Of a stretch of DNA of 10,804 bases, positions 1-5,929 are shown piece by piece. A program made the translations under genes and the position numbers. Each line of letters starts with the position of its first letter. Positions within the stretch are counted from its first letter, which is position 1. The stretch lies in the NCBI GenBank assembly GCA_937896495.1, contig CALBNQ010000057.1, forward strand, positions 1 through 10,804. Reading direction: 5' to 3'. The notes below the pieces were generated by a model that saw only the letters and a program-made list of their open reading frames with translations, was not told the DNA's origin and ran no database searches. The stretch is from an uncultured archaeon (GTDB taxonomy: Archaea; Thermoproteota; Nitrososphaeria; Nitrososphaerales; Nitrosopumilaceae).

Positions 1-270
1 GTAAAAGCCATAATACAATTACATACACACTTGGATTTAGTTAAATCTGCTTATTGATTTTCAATAAAACATTCTAACAATACTGACACTCAAATTTTGA
101 GGGGGATATAGACAACAGTTTTTGAGTTTAACTAATAATGATATCTATGTTTTTTCTACTGTAGATAATTTTTGATGTTCATTTTAATCATATTTTTAAT
201 ATATTGTTTCTATGTTATGTGAAAAAGGAATAGATGGAATTTAATAATATAAAATCAGCATTATTACTCT
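1..270. other. Left-edge intergenic stretch, no complete gene seen
   Basis: I find no complete gene here. Two possibilities touch the edge. On the minus strand an ATG at 9-11 (reading ATG GCT TTT leftwards) could begin a gene outside the window; an AT-rich element at about 40-47 lies at a leaderless-promoter distance from it. On the plus strand frame 1 is open from base 1 to a TGA at 55-57 and could be the last 18 codons of a gene. A short G-run (about 102-106) follows a 13-base near-palindrome at about 90-102, which stands out in such AT-rich DNA. None of this is firm. Confidence 0.3.
240..255 (+). promoter_or_regulatory. TATA-like element of the thiamine-binding gene
   Basis: An A/T-only stretch lies 16 to 31 bases upstream of the GTG start at 271, with TTTAATAAT at 240-248 and TATAAAAT at 248-255. 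There is no purine-rich ribosome binding site directly before the start, so a leaderless transcript is likely. Confidence 0.45.
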
Positions 271-576
271 GTGATACAAGCAGAAATTAGCATATATCCA
301 ATAGCAACTAAAACCACTAGTGCCAGTTTTTACATAGCAAAAGCAATAGATTCTATCAAAGATTTTGAGAATCTCAGATTTGAAATAAATTCCATGGGGA
401 CAGTGTTAGAATCAAACAGTATGGAGGTAATTAATGAAGCATCAAAAAAAATGATGGAGACAGTACACAATTTAGGAATTAATCGTGTGGAGGTAATTAT
501 CAAAATAGATTCAAGAAGAGACAAACAAGTAAAGATGGAAGAAAAAATAGAATCAATCAAGAAACAACTAGACTAG
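271..576 (+). CDS. MTH1187/YkoF-type thiamine-binding protein (DUF77)
   Basis: This 101-residue protein matches the compact MTH1187 family (Thiamine_BP, formerly DUF77), whose members are small ferredoxin-fold oligomers that bind thiamine or a related ligand in the cytoplasm. Family features are an N-terminal strand with IYPIAT (residues 8-13), a central MGTVLES (42-48), and the C-terminal strand with NRVEVIIKIDSRRDK (71-85), where the family has a conserved Arg-Val and an IDxRRDK signature. Length is normal for the family. The GTG at 271 is chosen because the family fold begins at once and a TATA-like element lies upstream at the right distance. The stop codon overlaps the stop of the convergent radical SAM gene. 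No thiamine biosynthesis or transport gene is adjacent, so the ligand and role remain inferred from the family. Confidence 0.85.
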   Translation: MIQAEISIYPIATKTTSASFYIAKAIDSIKDFENLRFEINSMGTVLESNSMEVINEASKKMMETVHNLGINRVEVIIKIDSRRDKQVKMEEKIESIKKQLD

Positions 577-1670
577 AATTTTTTTAAAACATCAAAATGA
601 GTATTTCGTTGTGCAGGATTACGTCCTATTTCTTGTACCATTGTTGCCAAATCATCAACAGATGATGCAGTATGTTTTCCAGCTGCACGATATATTTCCT
701 CAGAAAATGCAGTTCCAACAAGATCATTTCCACCATTAGATAATGCAACTTGTGCCAATTTTTTTCCAAGTGCCACCCAATAAACAGAAATGTTATCCAA
801 AACATTTGCAAGCATTAGTCTAGATAAAGCAATAATTTTCAAATCATAAACAGATGAACATTCATGAGTTACCAAATTATCTTGCTCTAACTCAGTATTA
901 TCTAAACTAAATTTTAAAGGAATCAATGTCAACAATCCATTTGTTTTCTTTTGTAAATCACGAATTTTTATCAAATGATCAACGATGTGTTCAGGTTTTT
1001 CAATATGACCATAAAGCATTGTTACGTTGCTCTTGATGCCCATATTATGTGCCTCCTCAATTACATCAATCCATTCTTGACCAGTACATTTTCCTCTAAC
1101 AATTTTATTTCTAATATCTGGGTGGAATAATTCTGCACCTCCACCAGGCATTGAATCAAGCCCAGCATCTTTTAAACGAGAAAGAATTTCTTTGGTAGAA
1201 TTTTTTGTTAATTTTGATAAAAAGAAGATTTCAGCTGCAGTTAATGCTTTGATATTGAGATTCGGGTGACTTTTTTTAATTGTCCTCATCATATCCTCAT
1301 AATATTCCAGAGGTAATTTTGGATGAAATCCACCAACAATATGAACTTCAGTTGCACCCATCTGTTTTGCAATTCCAACTCGCTGTTCAATTTCCTGAGG
1401 AGTTAAAGTATATGCATCATCTGCACCATCTTTTCTATAAAATGCACACATCTGACAACTAGCAGCACAGACATTTGTGTAATTCATGTAGTATGAAGCA
1501 GCAAAAGTGACAGTATTTCCAACTAGTTTTTTTCTAGTAATATCAGCCACTGCCCCAAGTAAATGAGAATTATCATAATTCATCAATTCCATTCCATCAT
1601 TAAATGACAGTTCTTCTCCAGCTAATGCACGATCAAGTGCCTTAGAATCCCCAACCAATTGTTCTAACAC
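573..1670 (-). CDS. mqnE: Radical SAM aminofutalosine synthase (MqnE-like)
   Basis: The 365-residue protein is a radical SAM enzyme of the CofH/MqnC/MqnE group. The [4Fe-4S]-binding CX3CX2C motif is seen as CAASCQMCAFYR. Several stretches match MqnE better than CofH or MqnC as I know them: EVHIVGGFHPKLP, IKALTAAEIFF, AGLDSMPGGGAELF, KSNVTMLYGHIE and ALGKKLAQVALSNGGNDLVGT. MqnE joins a carboxyvinyloxybenzoate to S-adenosylmethionine to give aminofutalosine, an early step of menaquinone synthesis by the futalosine route. Thaumarchaeal membranes are reported to carry menaquinones, so this role fits. Length is usual for the family. The start is a GTG with an AATATATC element 23-30 bases upstream and no ribosome binding site. 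The neighbours are unrelated to quinones. CofH (coenzyme F420) is the main alternative. Confidence 0.8.
   Translation of the reverse strand: MLEQLVGDSKALDRALAGEELSFNDGMELMNYDNSHLLGAVADITRKKLVGNTVTFAASYYMNYTNVCAASCQMCAFYRKDGADDAYTLTPQEIEQRVGIAKQMGATEVHIVGGFHPKLPLEYYEDMMRTIKKSHPNLNIKALTAAEIFFLSKLTKNSTKEILSRLKDAGLDSMPGGGAELFHPDIRNKIVRGKCTGQEWIDVIEEAHNMGIKSNVTMLYGHIEKPEHIVDHLIKIRDLQKKTNGLLTLIPLKFSLDNTELEQDNLVTHECSSVYDLKIIALSRLMLANVLDNISVYWVALGKKLAQVALSNGGNDLVGTAFSEEIYRAAGKHTASSVDDLATMVQEIGRNPAQRNTHFDVLKKF
579..585 (+). terminator. T7 tract just after the thiamine-binding gene
   Basis: A run of seven T begins three bases after the TAG at 574-576. Archaeal RNA polymerase terminates at T-tracts without needing a hairpin. 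The tract lies inside the last codons of the convergent mqnE gene, where it encodes Lys-Lys. Confidence 0.4.
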
Positions 1671-1692
1671 AAAAATGGCTTTTTCTTGTCAT

Positions 1693-1700
1693 GATATATT
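1693..1700. promoter_or_regulatory. TATA element shared by divergent mqnE and zinc-finger genes
   Basis: GATATATT at 1693-1700 reads AATATATC on the minus strand. It lies 23-30 bases upstream of the mqnE GTG at 1670 and 27-34 bases upstream of the ATG at 1727. Only 56 bases separate the two start codons, so one near-palindromic box may serve both directions. A second candidate for the rightward gene is CTTATAGC at 1702-1709. Confidence 0.5.
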
Positions 1701-1726
1701 CCTTATAGCTCAAGAAATAAGTAACC

Positions 1727-1918
1727 ATGAGCATTATTCTCAACATGGTGCTGCCTTTAATTGATGAACACAAACCAAAATGCTACTTGTGCCATAAAGG
1801 ATTTGAAGATATTGAAAAACTCAAAGAACATCACAATGCAGAACATAAAGAATTTTTTGAATCACATGAAAAACAAAGCACTCGCGAACCTGCACCAGGG
1901 GACGTTACAGTATTTTAG
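1727..1918 (+). CDS. Small single C2H2 zinc-finger protein
   Basis: This 63-residue protein contains one finger that fits the classical pattern exactly: C19-x2-C22-x3-F26-x5-L32-x2-H35-x4-H40. It has a short N-terminal stretch and an acidic, Pro-containing tail ending in APGDVTVF. One finger alone usually gives weak DNA binding, so it may bind RNA or protein, or act as a dimer; this is inference. The ATG at 1727 is placed well for a leaderless transcript from the shared TATA element, but the ATG at 1745 (residue 7, MVLPL) is an equally credible start and is where my memory of related thaumarchaeal proteins begins. The 3' end overlaps the end of the convergent TPR gene by 14 bases. Confidence 0.8.
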   Translation: MSIILNMVLPLIDEHKPKCYLCHKGFEDIEKLKEHHNAEHKEFFESHEKQSTREPAPGDVTVF

Positions 1919-2402
1919 ATTTTTGTGTTTTTATAGATTTTAGTAAATCCTCTGCAAGACTTTTGGAAATACTTGCCAATTCATATTGTTTATCAATAGA
2001 CAAAGCTTTTTTGAAAAGTTTTATTGCATCATTTAATTTGCCCATTTCTCCCATGGAGAGACCTTTGTAAGCTAATGCCATAGTACATTTTTTGTCTATT
2101 TTTAATACATGGTCATAACACTTTACTGCATCAGAATACTTTTGATCAGAATGTAATGTGGCACCCTTGTTAAGTAATGCATCGATATTTTCAGGGGATA
2201 GAGATAGGGCCTTATCATATGATCTTATGGCTAGTTTGTATTTTCCCATATTTTGTAGAGTCACACCTTTATCAACTAATGCTGCAATGTTAGAAGGTTC
2301 TTTTTTTAGTACCAAATCATACAGTCTTAATGATTCAGAATAATCACCATCTTCTGCACATTCAAAAGCTTCAGTTAGAATTTTTTCAACAGTGTCACTC
2401 AT
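1905..2402 (-). CDS. TPR-repeat protein
   Basis: From the ATG at 2402 this is a 165-residue protein made almost wholly of tetratricopeptide repeats. About four 34-residue units are visible: AEDGDYSESLRLYDLVLKKEP, NMGKYKLAIRSYDKALSLSP, SDQKYSDAVKCYDHVLKID and EMGKLNDAIKLFKKALSID, each followed by the usual next-helix pattern such as ALLNKGATL. It ends in a Lys-rich tail. TPR arrays are protein-binding scaffolds; the partner is not evident. The reading frame is open to an ATG at 2495, adding 31 residues (MQKLISLQIQNN...) that do not look like TPR or a signal peptide. I prefer 2402 because a TATATTATT element lies 22-30 bases before it and the repeat region follows directly. There is no signal peptide, so it is probably cytoplasmic. 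A smaller TPR gene lies upstream on the same strand. Confidence 0.85.
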   Translation of the reverse strand: MSDTVEKILTEAFECAEDGDYSESLRLYDLVLKKEPSNIAALVDKGVTLQNMGKYKLAIRSYDKALSLSPENIDALLNKGATLHSDQKYSDAVKCYDHVLKIDKKCTMALAYKGLSMGEMGKLNDAIKLFKKALSIDKQYELASISKSLAEDLLKSIKTQKSKIL

Positions 2403-2423
2403 GTTAGAAAGTAACAAGGTGTC

Positions 2424-2432
2424 AATAATATA
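2424..2432 (-). promoter_or_regulatory. TATA-like element supporting the 2402 start
   Basis: On the minus strand TATATTATT starts exactly 30 bases before the ATG at 2402. This spacing recurs in front of other genes in the window. A competing element (TTAATTTAAG, about 2513-2522) sits before the ATG at 2495, so the longer start cannot be excluded. Confidence 0.4.
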
Positions 2433-2578
2433 GTGATCTTTGGGAATAGTTTTTTGAAAATTATTTTGGATTTGTAATGAAATTAGTTTTTGCATGAATT
2501 AAATTATGACGATCTTAAATTAACCTCCAGGTAATATTGTAATCAAATTAGAGTCAAAGAATTAGGAAAAAATTGCTT

Positions 2579-2806
2579 TCAAGAAGCGTATTTGTCTCTA
2601 GGTTCAATTTCCAAAGATTTGTTAAAACAATACATTGCCTCTTCATACCTACCCAAACTTCGTAATGCAACTCCTTTATGATTCCACAAATCAGGATTAT
2701 TTTGATTTAGTAATAACGCCTGTTCAAAAAAATCTAAAGCATCATCAAATTTTGATTCTTCTAGGAAAGACTTTCCTTTTTCTACAAGTTTAGAAATTTC
2801 TTCCAT
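2579..2806 (-). CDS. Short two-repeat TPR protein
   Basis: This 75-residue protein carries two TPR units: LVEKGKSFLEESKFDDALDFF leading into EQALLLNQNNPDLW, then HKGVALRSLGRYEEAMYCF leading into NKSLEIEPRDKYAS. The consensus positions (G/A at helix turns, P after each unit) are well kept, so it is a real coding region and not a shadow. It is very short for a TPR protein, and may need to oligomerise or dock on a larger scaffold. It lies upstream of the longer TPR gene on the same strand, with about 180 bases between this stop and the 2402 start; each gene has its own TATA-like element, so they are probably separate transcripts. The function is unknown. Confidence 0.82.
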   Translation of the reverse strand: MEEISKLVEKGKSFLEESKFDDALDFFEQALLLNQNNPDLWNHKGVALRSLGRYEEAMYCFNKSLEIEPRDKYAS

Positions 2807-2810
2807 GTAT

Positions 2811-2845
2811 TATGATAAATAACATTTGTATTAAATATGATAAAT
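2811..2845. repeat. Pair of 10-base direct repeats TATGATAAAT
   Basis: The exact sequence TATGATAAAT occurs at 2811-2820 and again at 2836-2845, in the divergent space between the short TPR gene and the Lrp-type regulator. The copies flank the TATA-like element of the TPR gene. They could be operator half-sites, but in DNA this AT-rich a chance repeat is possible. Confidence 0.35.
2828..2836 (-). promoter_or_regulatory. TATA-like element of the short TPR gene
   Basis: TATTTAATA on the minus strand begins 30 bases before the ATG at 2806. It lies between two copies of a 10-base direct repeat (2811-2820 and 2836-2845). Confidence 0.4.
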
Positions 2846-2896
2846 CATGAAATAATAAAAAGAAAAATTGAACGAATTTTCAAGCATGTACCCAAA

Positions 2897-2905
2897 ATTT
2901 AAATA
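2897..2905 (+). promoter_or_regulatory. TATA-like element of the Lrp/J-domain operon
   Basis: ATTTAAATA lies 27-35 bases upstream of the ATG at 2932. There is also an AAGGAG at 2924-2929, but it is only two bases from the start codon, too near for a normal ribosome binding site, so leaderless initiation is more likely. Confidence 0.5.
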
Positions 2906-2931
2906 AATTTTTCAAGGTCATAAAAGGAGTC

Positions 2932-3369
2932 ATGGATGAAACAGACGAACGAATTTTAAAAAATTTAATGATGGATGCCAGATTATCTGCACGACAATTA
3001 GCACTAAAGCTTGGAATGTCAACAGTGACTGTTTTATCAAGAATTAAAAAAATGGAGAAATCAAAAATCATTAAAGGATATTCGGCAATAATTGATCATG
3101 AGAAAATTGGGTATTCACTTACAGCAATAATTGAAATAATTGCAAAAAATGATAAAATAGTAGATATTGAAAATGAAATATCCAAATTTGAAAATGTGTG
3201 TGGGGTTTATGATATTACGGGTTCAACAGATACAATAGTTATAGCAAAATTCAAAGAGAGAAATGAGTTAAGCAAGTTTGTAAAGGGGTTAGCATCCATT
3301 CCAAATGTGGAGAATACAATTACTCATGTAGTTCTAAATACTACAAAAGAAGATTTTAGATTATCATAA
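2932..3369 (+). CDS. Lrp/AsnC-family transcriptional regulator
   Basis: The 145-residue protein has the standard two-domain Lrp/AsnC layout. Residues 1-55 form the winged helix-turn-helix: MDETDERILKNLMMDARLS, then RQLALKLGMSTVTVLSRIKKME and the wing KIIKGYSAIID. Residues about 62-140 form the ligand-sensing RAM domain, with GYSLTAIIEI, a central VCGVYDITGSTDTIVIAKF and a closing strand near ITHVVLNTTKEDF. Family members form dimers to octamers, wrap DNA, and respond to amino acids or other small molecules. Length is typical. It is the first gene of a likely two-gene operon with a J-domain gene, and may regulate its own promoter, as relatives often do. The effector cannot be read from the sequence. 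Confidence 0.92.
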   Translation: MDETDERILKNLMMDARLSARQLALKLGMSTVTVLSRIKKMEKSKIIKGYSAIIDHEKIGYSLTAIIEIIAKNDKIVDIENEISKFENVCGVYDITGSTDTIVIAKFKERNELSKFVKGLASIPNVENTITHVVLNTTKEDFRLS

Positions 3370-3372
3370 AAA

Positions 3373-3927
3373 ATGAACGGAAAAAAATTCTTCATATTAT
3401 CTGTGTTAGTTCTAGGAGGATTTCAGACAGTAAATGCACAAAATGATGGATTAGATATGGATTTAGAAATTACAGATGAAGAAAAAATAATATTCTTTTC
3501 AAGTTTCAGTATTGTAGTTATTGTGATATTTTTATTTTTAGCAAGAGACATAATTTTACGTAAAAAAACATCTTATGATAAAAAAGATTTAGGATCTAAA
3601 CAAAATAAAACATTTGAAAAATATCATTCAGATTGGGGAGACGATTACGAAGAAATAGGAAAAAGAAAAAATACAAAGAAGAATCAAGAATTCAGAGAGG
3701 CTGCAAAAAATGATAGTCTTCCAAATTATTATGACGTGTTAGGAATTTCAAAAGAAGCAACTCAAAATGAAATTAAAATCAAATTCAGAGAACTTGCAAA
3801 GAAAACACATCCAGATAAAACAAAAGTTAATTCTGAAGAAAAAATGGCAGAGTTGAATAAAGCATATGAAGTGCTTTCAGATAAAGAACAAAGAGAAGCA
3901 TATGATAGATATCTAAAAATCAATTAA
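3373..3927 (+). CDS. Membrane-anchored J-domain (DnaJ-like) protein
   Basis: The 184-residue protein begins with a signal-peptide-like stretch (Lys4-Lys5, hydrophobic 6-17, possible cut after VNA at 20-22). A short acidic segment follows, then a membrane helix at about 39-57 with Arg/Lys after it (58-65), a charged linker, and a C-terminal J domain at about 118-184. The essential HPD tripeptide is present at 146-148 (KKTHPDKT), as is the helix IV pattern DKEQREAYDRY. By the positive-inside rule the J domain faces the cytoplasm, where it would stimulate DnaK/Hsp70 ATPase near the membrane. It lacks the Gly/Phe, zinc-finger and C-terminal substrate domains of true DnaJ, so it is a specialised co-chaperone. 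It begins three bases after the Lrp stop, with no promoter of its own, so the two are probably cotranscribed. Its last 8 bases overlap the convergent gene. Confidence 0.9.
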   Translation: MNGKKFFILSVLVLGGFQTVNAQNDGLDMDLEITDEEKIIFFSSFSIVVIVIFLFLARDIILRKKTSYDKKDLGSKQNKTFEKYHSDWGDDYEEIGKRKNTKKNQEFREAAKNDSLPNYYDVLGISKEATQNEIKIKFRELAKKTHPDKTKVNSEEKMAELNKAYEVLSDKEQREAYDRYLKIN

Positions 3928-4327
3928 AATGGTTTAATTTTATAATTATCATGCTAAGTTCAATAGAATCAGGGGTTTGAACGCTATTCGTTAGATTTGT
4001 AAACATCTCAACACATGTTTTCTTACCATCAGATTCAATTTCAGTAGTAATTTTTAATTCACCAAATTCAGTATTTGGACCAAGCATGTTGTTTGTCAAT
4101 AATGGAATTACTGAAAGATCGTTAATCTCACCTTTGATTTTATATGCAAATTTATCTGAAAAATATACTCCACCTCTAGTTGTAGGTTTATTGACAGGAA
4201 TTGATGAATGAATTATAGATACATGAGAGATATGGAAAAATCTTTCATTTAGATGAAGAGTGTATTCTAGAGAGTCATCATCATTGGAATCAATCAAAAT
4301 TTTAAGCAAGTTGGGATTTACAGACAC
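3920..4327 (-). CDS. Conserved-looking hypothetical protein
   Basis: I do not recognise a named domain in these 135 residues. The protein is soluble, acidic at its N-terminus (IDSNDDDSLEY) and mostly predicted beta strand, with a distinctive middle (PTTRGGVYFSDKFAYKIKG) and MLGPNTEFGELKI. Composition and codon use match the neighbouring real genes, and the frame is open over its full length. The start is a GTG with an in-frame TAA upstream, so it cannot be extended much; an internal TTG at 4309 is an alternative. It converges on the J-domain gene with an 8-base overlap, and shares a 116-base divergent space with the HD-domain gene. Similar proteins appear, from memory, to be lineage-specific to Nitrosopumilus relatives. 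Confidence 0.78.
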   Translation of the reverse strand: MSVNPNLLKILIDSNDDDSLEYTLHLNERFFHISHVSIIHSSIPVNKPTTRGGVYFSDKFAYKIKGEINDLSVIPLLTNNMLGPNTEFGELKITTEIESDGKKTCVEMFTNLTNSVQTPDSIELSMIIIKLNHFN

Positions 4328-4365
4328 GCAAAAACTGCCGAATTACAATTCTATTGAATCTTTCT

Positions 4366-4400
4366 AAACAAAATAAAACAAAATAAAACCAAACAAAATA
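4366..4400. repeat. Phased A-rich 10-base repeat upstream of the HD gene
   Basis: AAACAAAATA occurs exactly at 4366-4375, 4376-4385 and 4391-4400, with a half unit AAACC between the last two. The 10-base period puts A-tracts on one helix face, a pattern known to bend DNA. It lies just upstream of the TATA-like element at 4411. Confidence 0.6.
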
Positions 4401-4410
4401 ACAATAGAAC

Positions 4411-4420
4411 ATATTTAAAA
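4411..4420 (+). promoter_or_regulatory. TATA-like element of the HD-domain gene
   Basis: ATATTTAAAA lies 24-33 bases upstream of the ATG at 4444. The copy of CAATAGAA just before it (4402-4409) is an exact inverted match to TTCTATTG at 4349-4356. There is no ribosome binding site before the start, suggesting a leaderless message. Confidence 0.5.
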
Positions 4421-4443
4421 ATACCAAAAAAGATCATGGTATA

Positions 4444-5760
4444 ATGCAAAAATTTGCAAATAGACATCCCATGAGAGCACAAATTCTCAAATTAATGGCA
4501 GAAAACGAGTTGACAGATGATTGTTTTGTAGAGATGTTAGATTATACTATTGATTTGTTTGAAAGTCAAGGATTAGGAAGTGATTATTATGGATACCACA
4601 ATATCAATCATGAATTAGAAGTGACATATGTTTCACTTTTAGCTGCAAAACAAGAACAAGTCAAACTAACTAAAAATGATATCAAGTATCTCTATGTTGC
4701 AGCATTGTTTCATGATTTTGATCCTCAAAAAAGTGTAGATAAACCTCATGAAGAAAGTGTTTTAAAATTCATTTTGTTAGACAAAAAATTACAAGAATTA
4801 TTAAAAATTGCAAATGTAGATTTAGAAATTATCAAAGTTTTGATTTTAAGAACAACATATCCTTGGATAGGGGAATTAAAAAGAAACGCTGAATCACAAA
4901 TCAAAGAATGTTTCCTAAGTTCAGATTTGACAAGAAACGATCTTCAATTTCAACAACACATTATGAAAATGGGAGAATATCTATCAGTAGTAGATAGGGT
5001 TTGTGGTTATGCATTAGGAGATTTTGTAAAAGCAATGGAGATGGCAAAAATGAATGCACATGCTCTAGCATGGAGACCATCATTAATTGTAAGAAGTGCT
5101 GTTGCATATTTTGAGGAATTATTAAACAAAGAAACAGATATGGTGAAAGGAGTACTCAAAGTACTTTCAAATGAAATGAGAAAGAATTTTTTTGATACAG
5201 TTTTATCATTTATGAAGATCAGACAACAAGAAATAACAATTCAAGCTGATGTAGTATATGAAAATCTAAAACTAGTACCAACAATGGATTCAATGACAAC
5301 AAGACAAGATCCAAAATATATCAAAGAATTGTATGAAATATTTTTAGAGTTACCAAGGCCACTACAATTTTCAAAAGAAGATTTTGATGAAACAATCAAA
5401 GATCCAAAAACAATCATCAATACTTTGAGATTGAATGGGAAAGATGGAGAAATTGTAGGATTTGCAAAGGGAGGGGCACTTGAAAAATATAATTTACGAG
5501 AAGAGATAAGGGATGAAAACTATGGGTTATCAAATACAATTTTTCTTGAACCAATTGCAGTAAAAATGGGGTATTGGGGACTAAAAGGAGGCAGTGAAAT
5601 GAGACATTTGTTTATCATGCAAGCACATTCCATGAAATACAAATACATGACAAGTTTTGCGTTAAGAGAAGTAATTCAAGGAAGAATTAACAAAGAGCGA
5701 GCAGAGTTTGTTGAACAATTTGATCCAGAAAGATGGGATTATTACAGAATTCAAATATAG
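4444..5760 (+). CDS. HD-domain phosphohydrolase fused to a GNAT-like domain
   Basis: The 438-residue protein has an N-terminal HD domain. Putative metal ligands are H52 and H56 (YHNINH), H90-D91 (ALFHDFDP), H102 and D184 (VVDRVCGY). HD enzymes hydrolyse phosphate esters, often nucleotides or cyclic nucleotides; the substrate here is not evident. A helical region follows (about 190-285). The C-terminal part (about 290-438) resembles a GNAT N-acyltransferase: strand IVGFAKGG (337-344), strand TIFLEPIAVK (365-374), a Gly-rich turn WGLKGGS (378-384) that could be the CoA pyrophosphate loop, then a helix with HLFIMQAHSMKYKYMTSF. The HD call is strong; the GNAT call is inferred from the order of elements and lacks a perfect RxxGxG/A motif. 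No gene on the same strand is close, so it is probably monocistronic. There is no signal peptide or membrane segment. Confidence 0.85.
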   Translation: MQKFANRHPMRAQILKLMAENELTDDCFVEMLDYTIDLFESQGLGSDYYGYHNINHELEVTYVSLLAAKQEQVKLTKNDIKYLYVAALFHDFDPQKSVDKPHEESVLKFILLDKKLQELLKIANVDLEIIKVLILRTTYPWIGELKRNAESQIKECFLSSDLTRNDLQFQQHIMKMGEYLSVVDRVCGYALGDFVKAMEMAKMNAHALAWRPSLIVRSAVAYFEELLNKETDMVKGVLKVLSNEMRKNFFDTVLSFMKIRQQEITIQADVVYENLKLVPTMDSMTTRQDPKYIKELYEIFLELPRPLQFSKEDFDETIKDPKTIINTLRLNGKDGEIVGFAKGGALEKYNLREEIRDENYGLSNTIFLEPIAVKMGYWGLKGGSEMRHLFIMQAHSMKYKYMTSFALREVIQGRINKERAEFVEQFDPERWDYYRIQI

Positions 5761-5929
5761 ATTTTAGAAGGATGTAGTTAGATCAAAATTAAATAAAATT
5801 ACAAATAAAAAATAAATGAAAATAATTATCAATACAAAAAATGTTGTTGTATAACGAAAATAATGGGATCAGAGATTTGCCAATTTGTAAAAAAAAATCA
5901 ACTAGTTCTCGCTAATAGAACCTGAGCCT

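Noticed and set aside
330..560. 76-residue minus-strand frame opposite the thiamine-binding gene
   Set aside because: It is the antisense shadow of a well-supported family member and has no recognisable features.
573..1670. Radical SAM gene as cofH (F420 synthesis)
   Set aside because: CofH shares the Cys motif and length, but the GGGAELF, TMLYGHIE and LGKKLAQVAL stretches fit MqnE better. Kept as the main alternative.
1761..1943. 60-residue frame overlapping the zinc-finger gene in another frame
   Set aside because: The C2H2 frame has an exact motif and a suitable start; this one has Asn/Lys-rich content typical of an AT-rich shadow.
5904..5923. Short hairpin GTTCT/AGAAC before the zinc-ribbon gene as a tRNA part or riboswitch
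   Set aside because: The stem is five pairs with a seven-base loop and no other conserved RNA parts are near; chance is likely.
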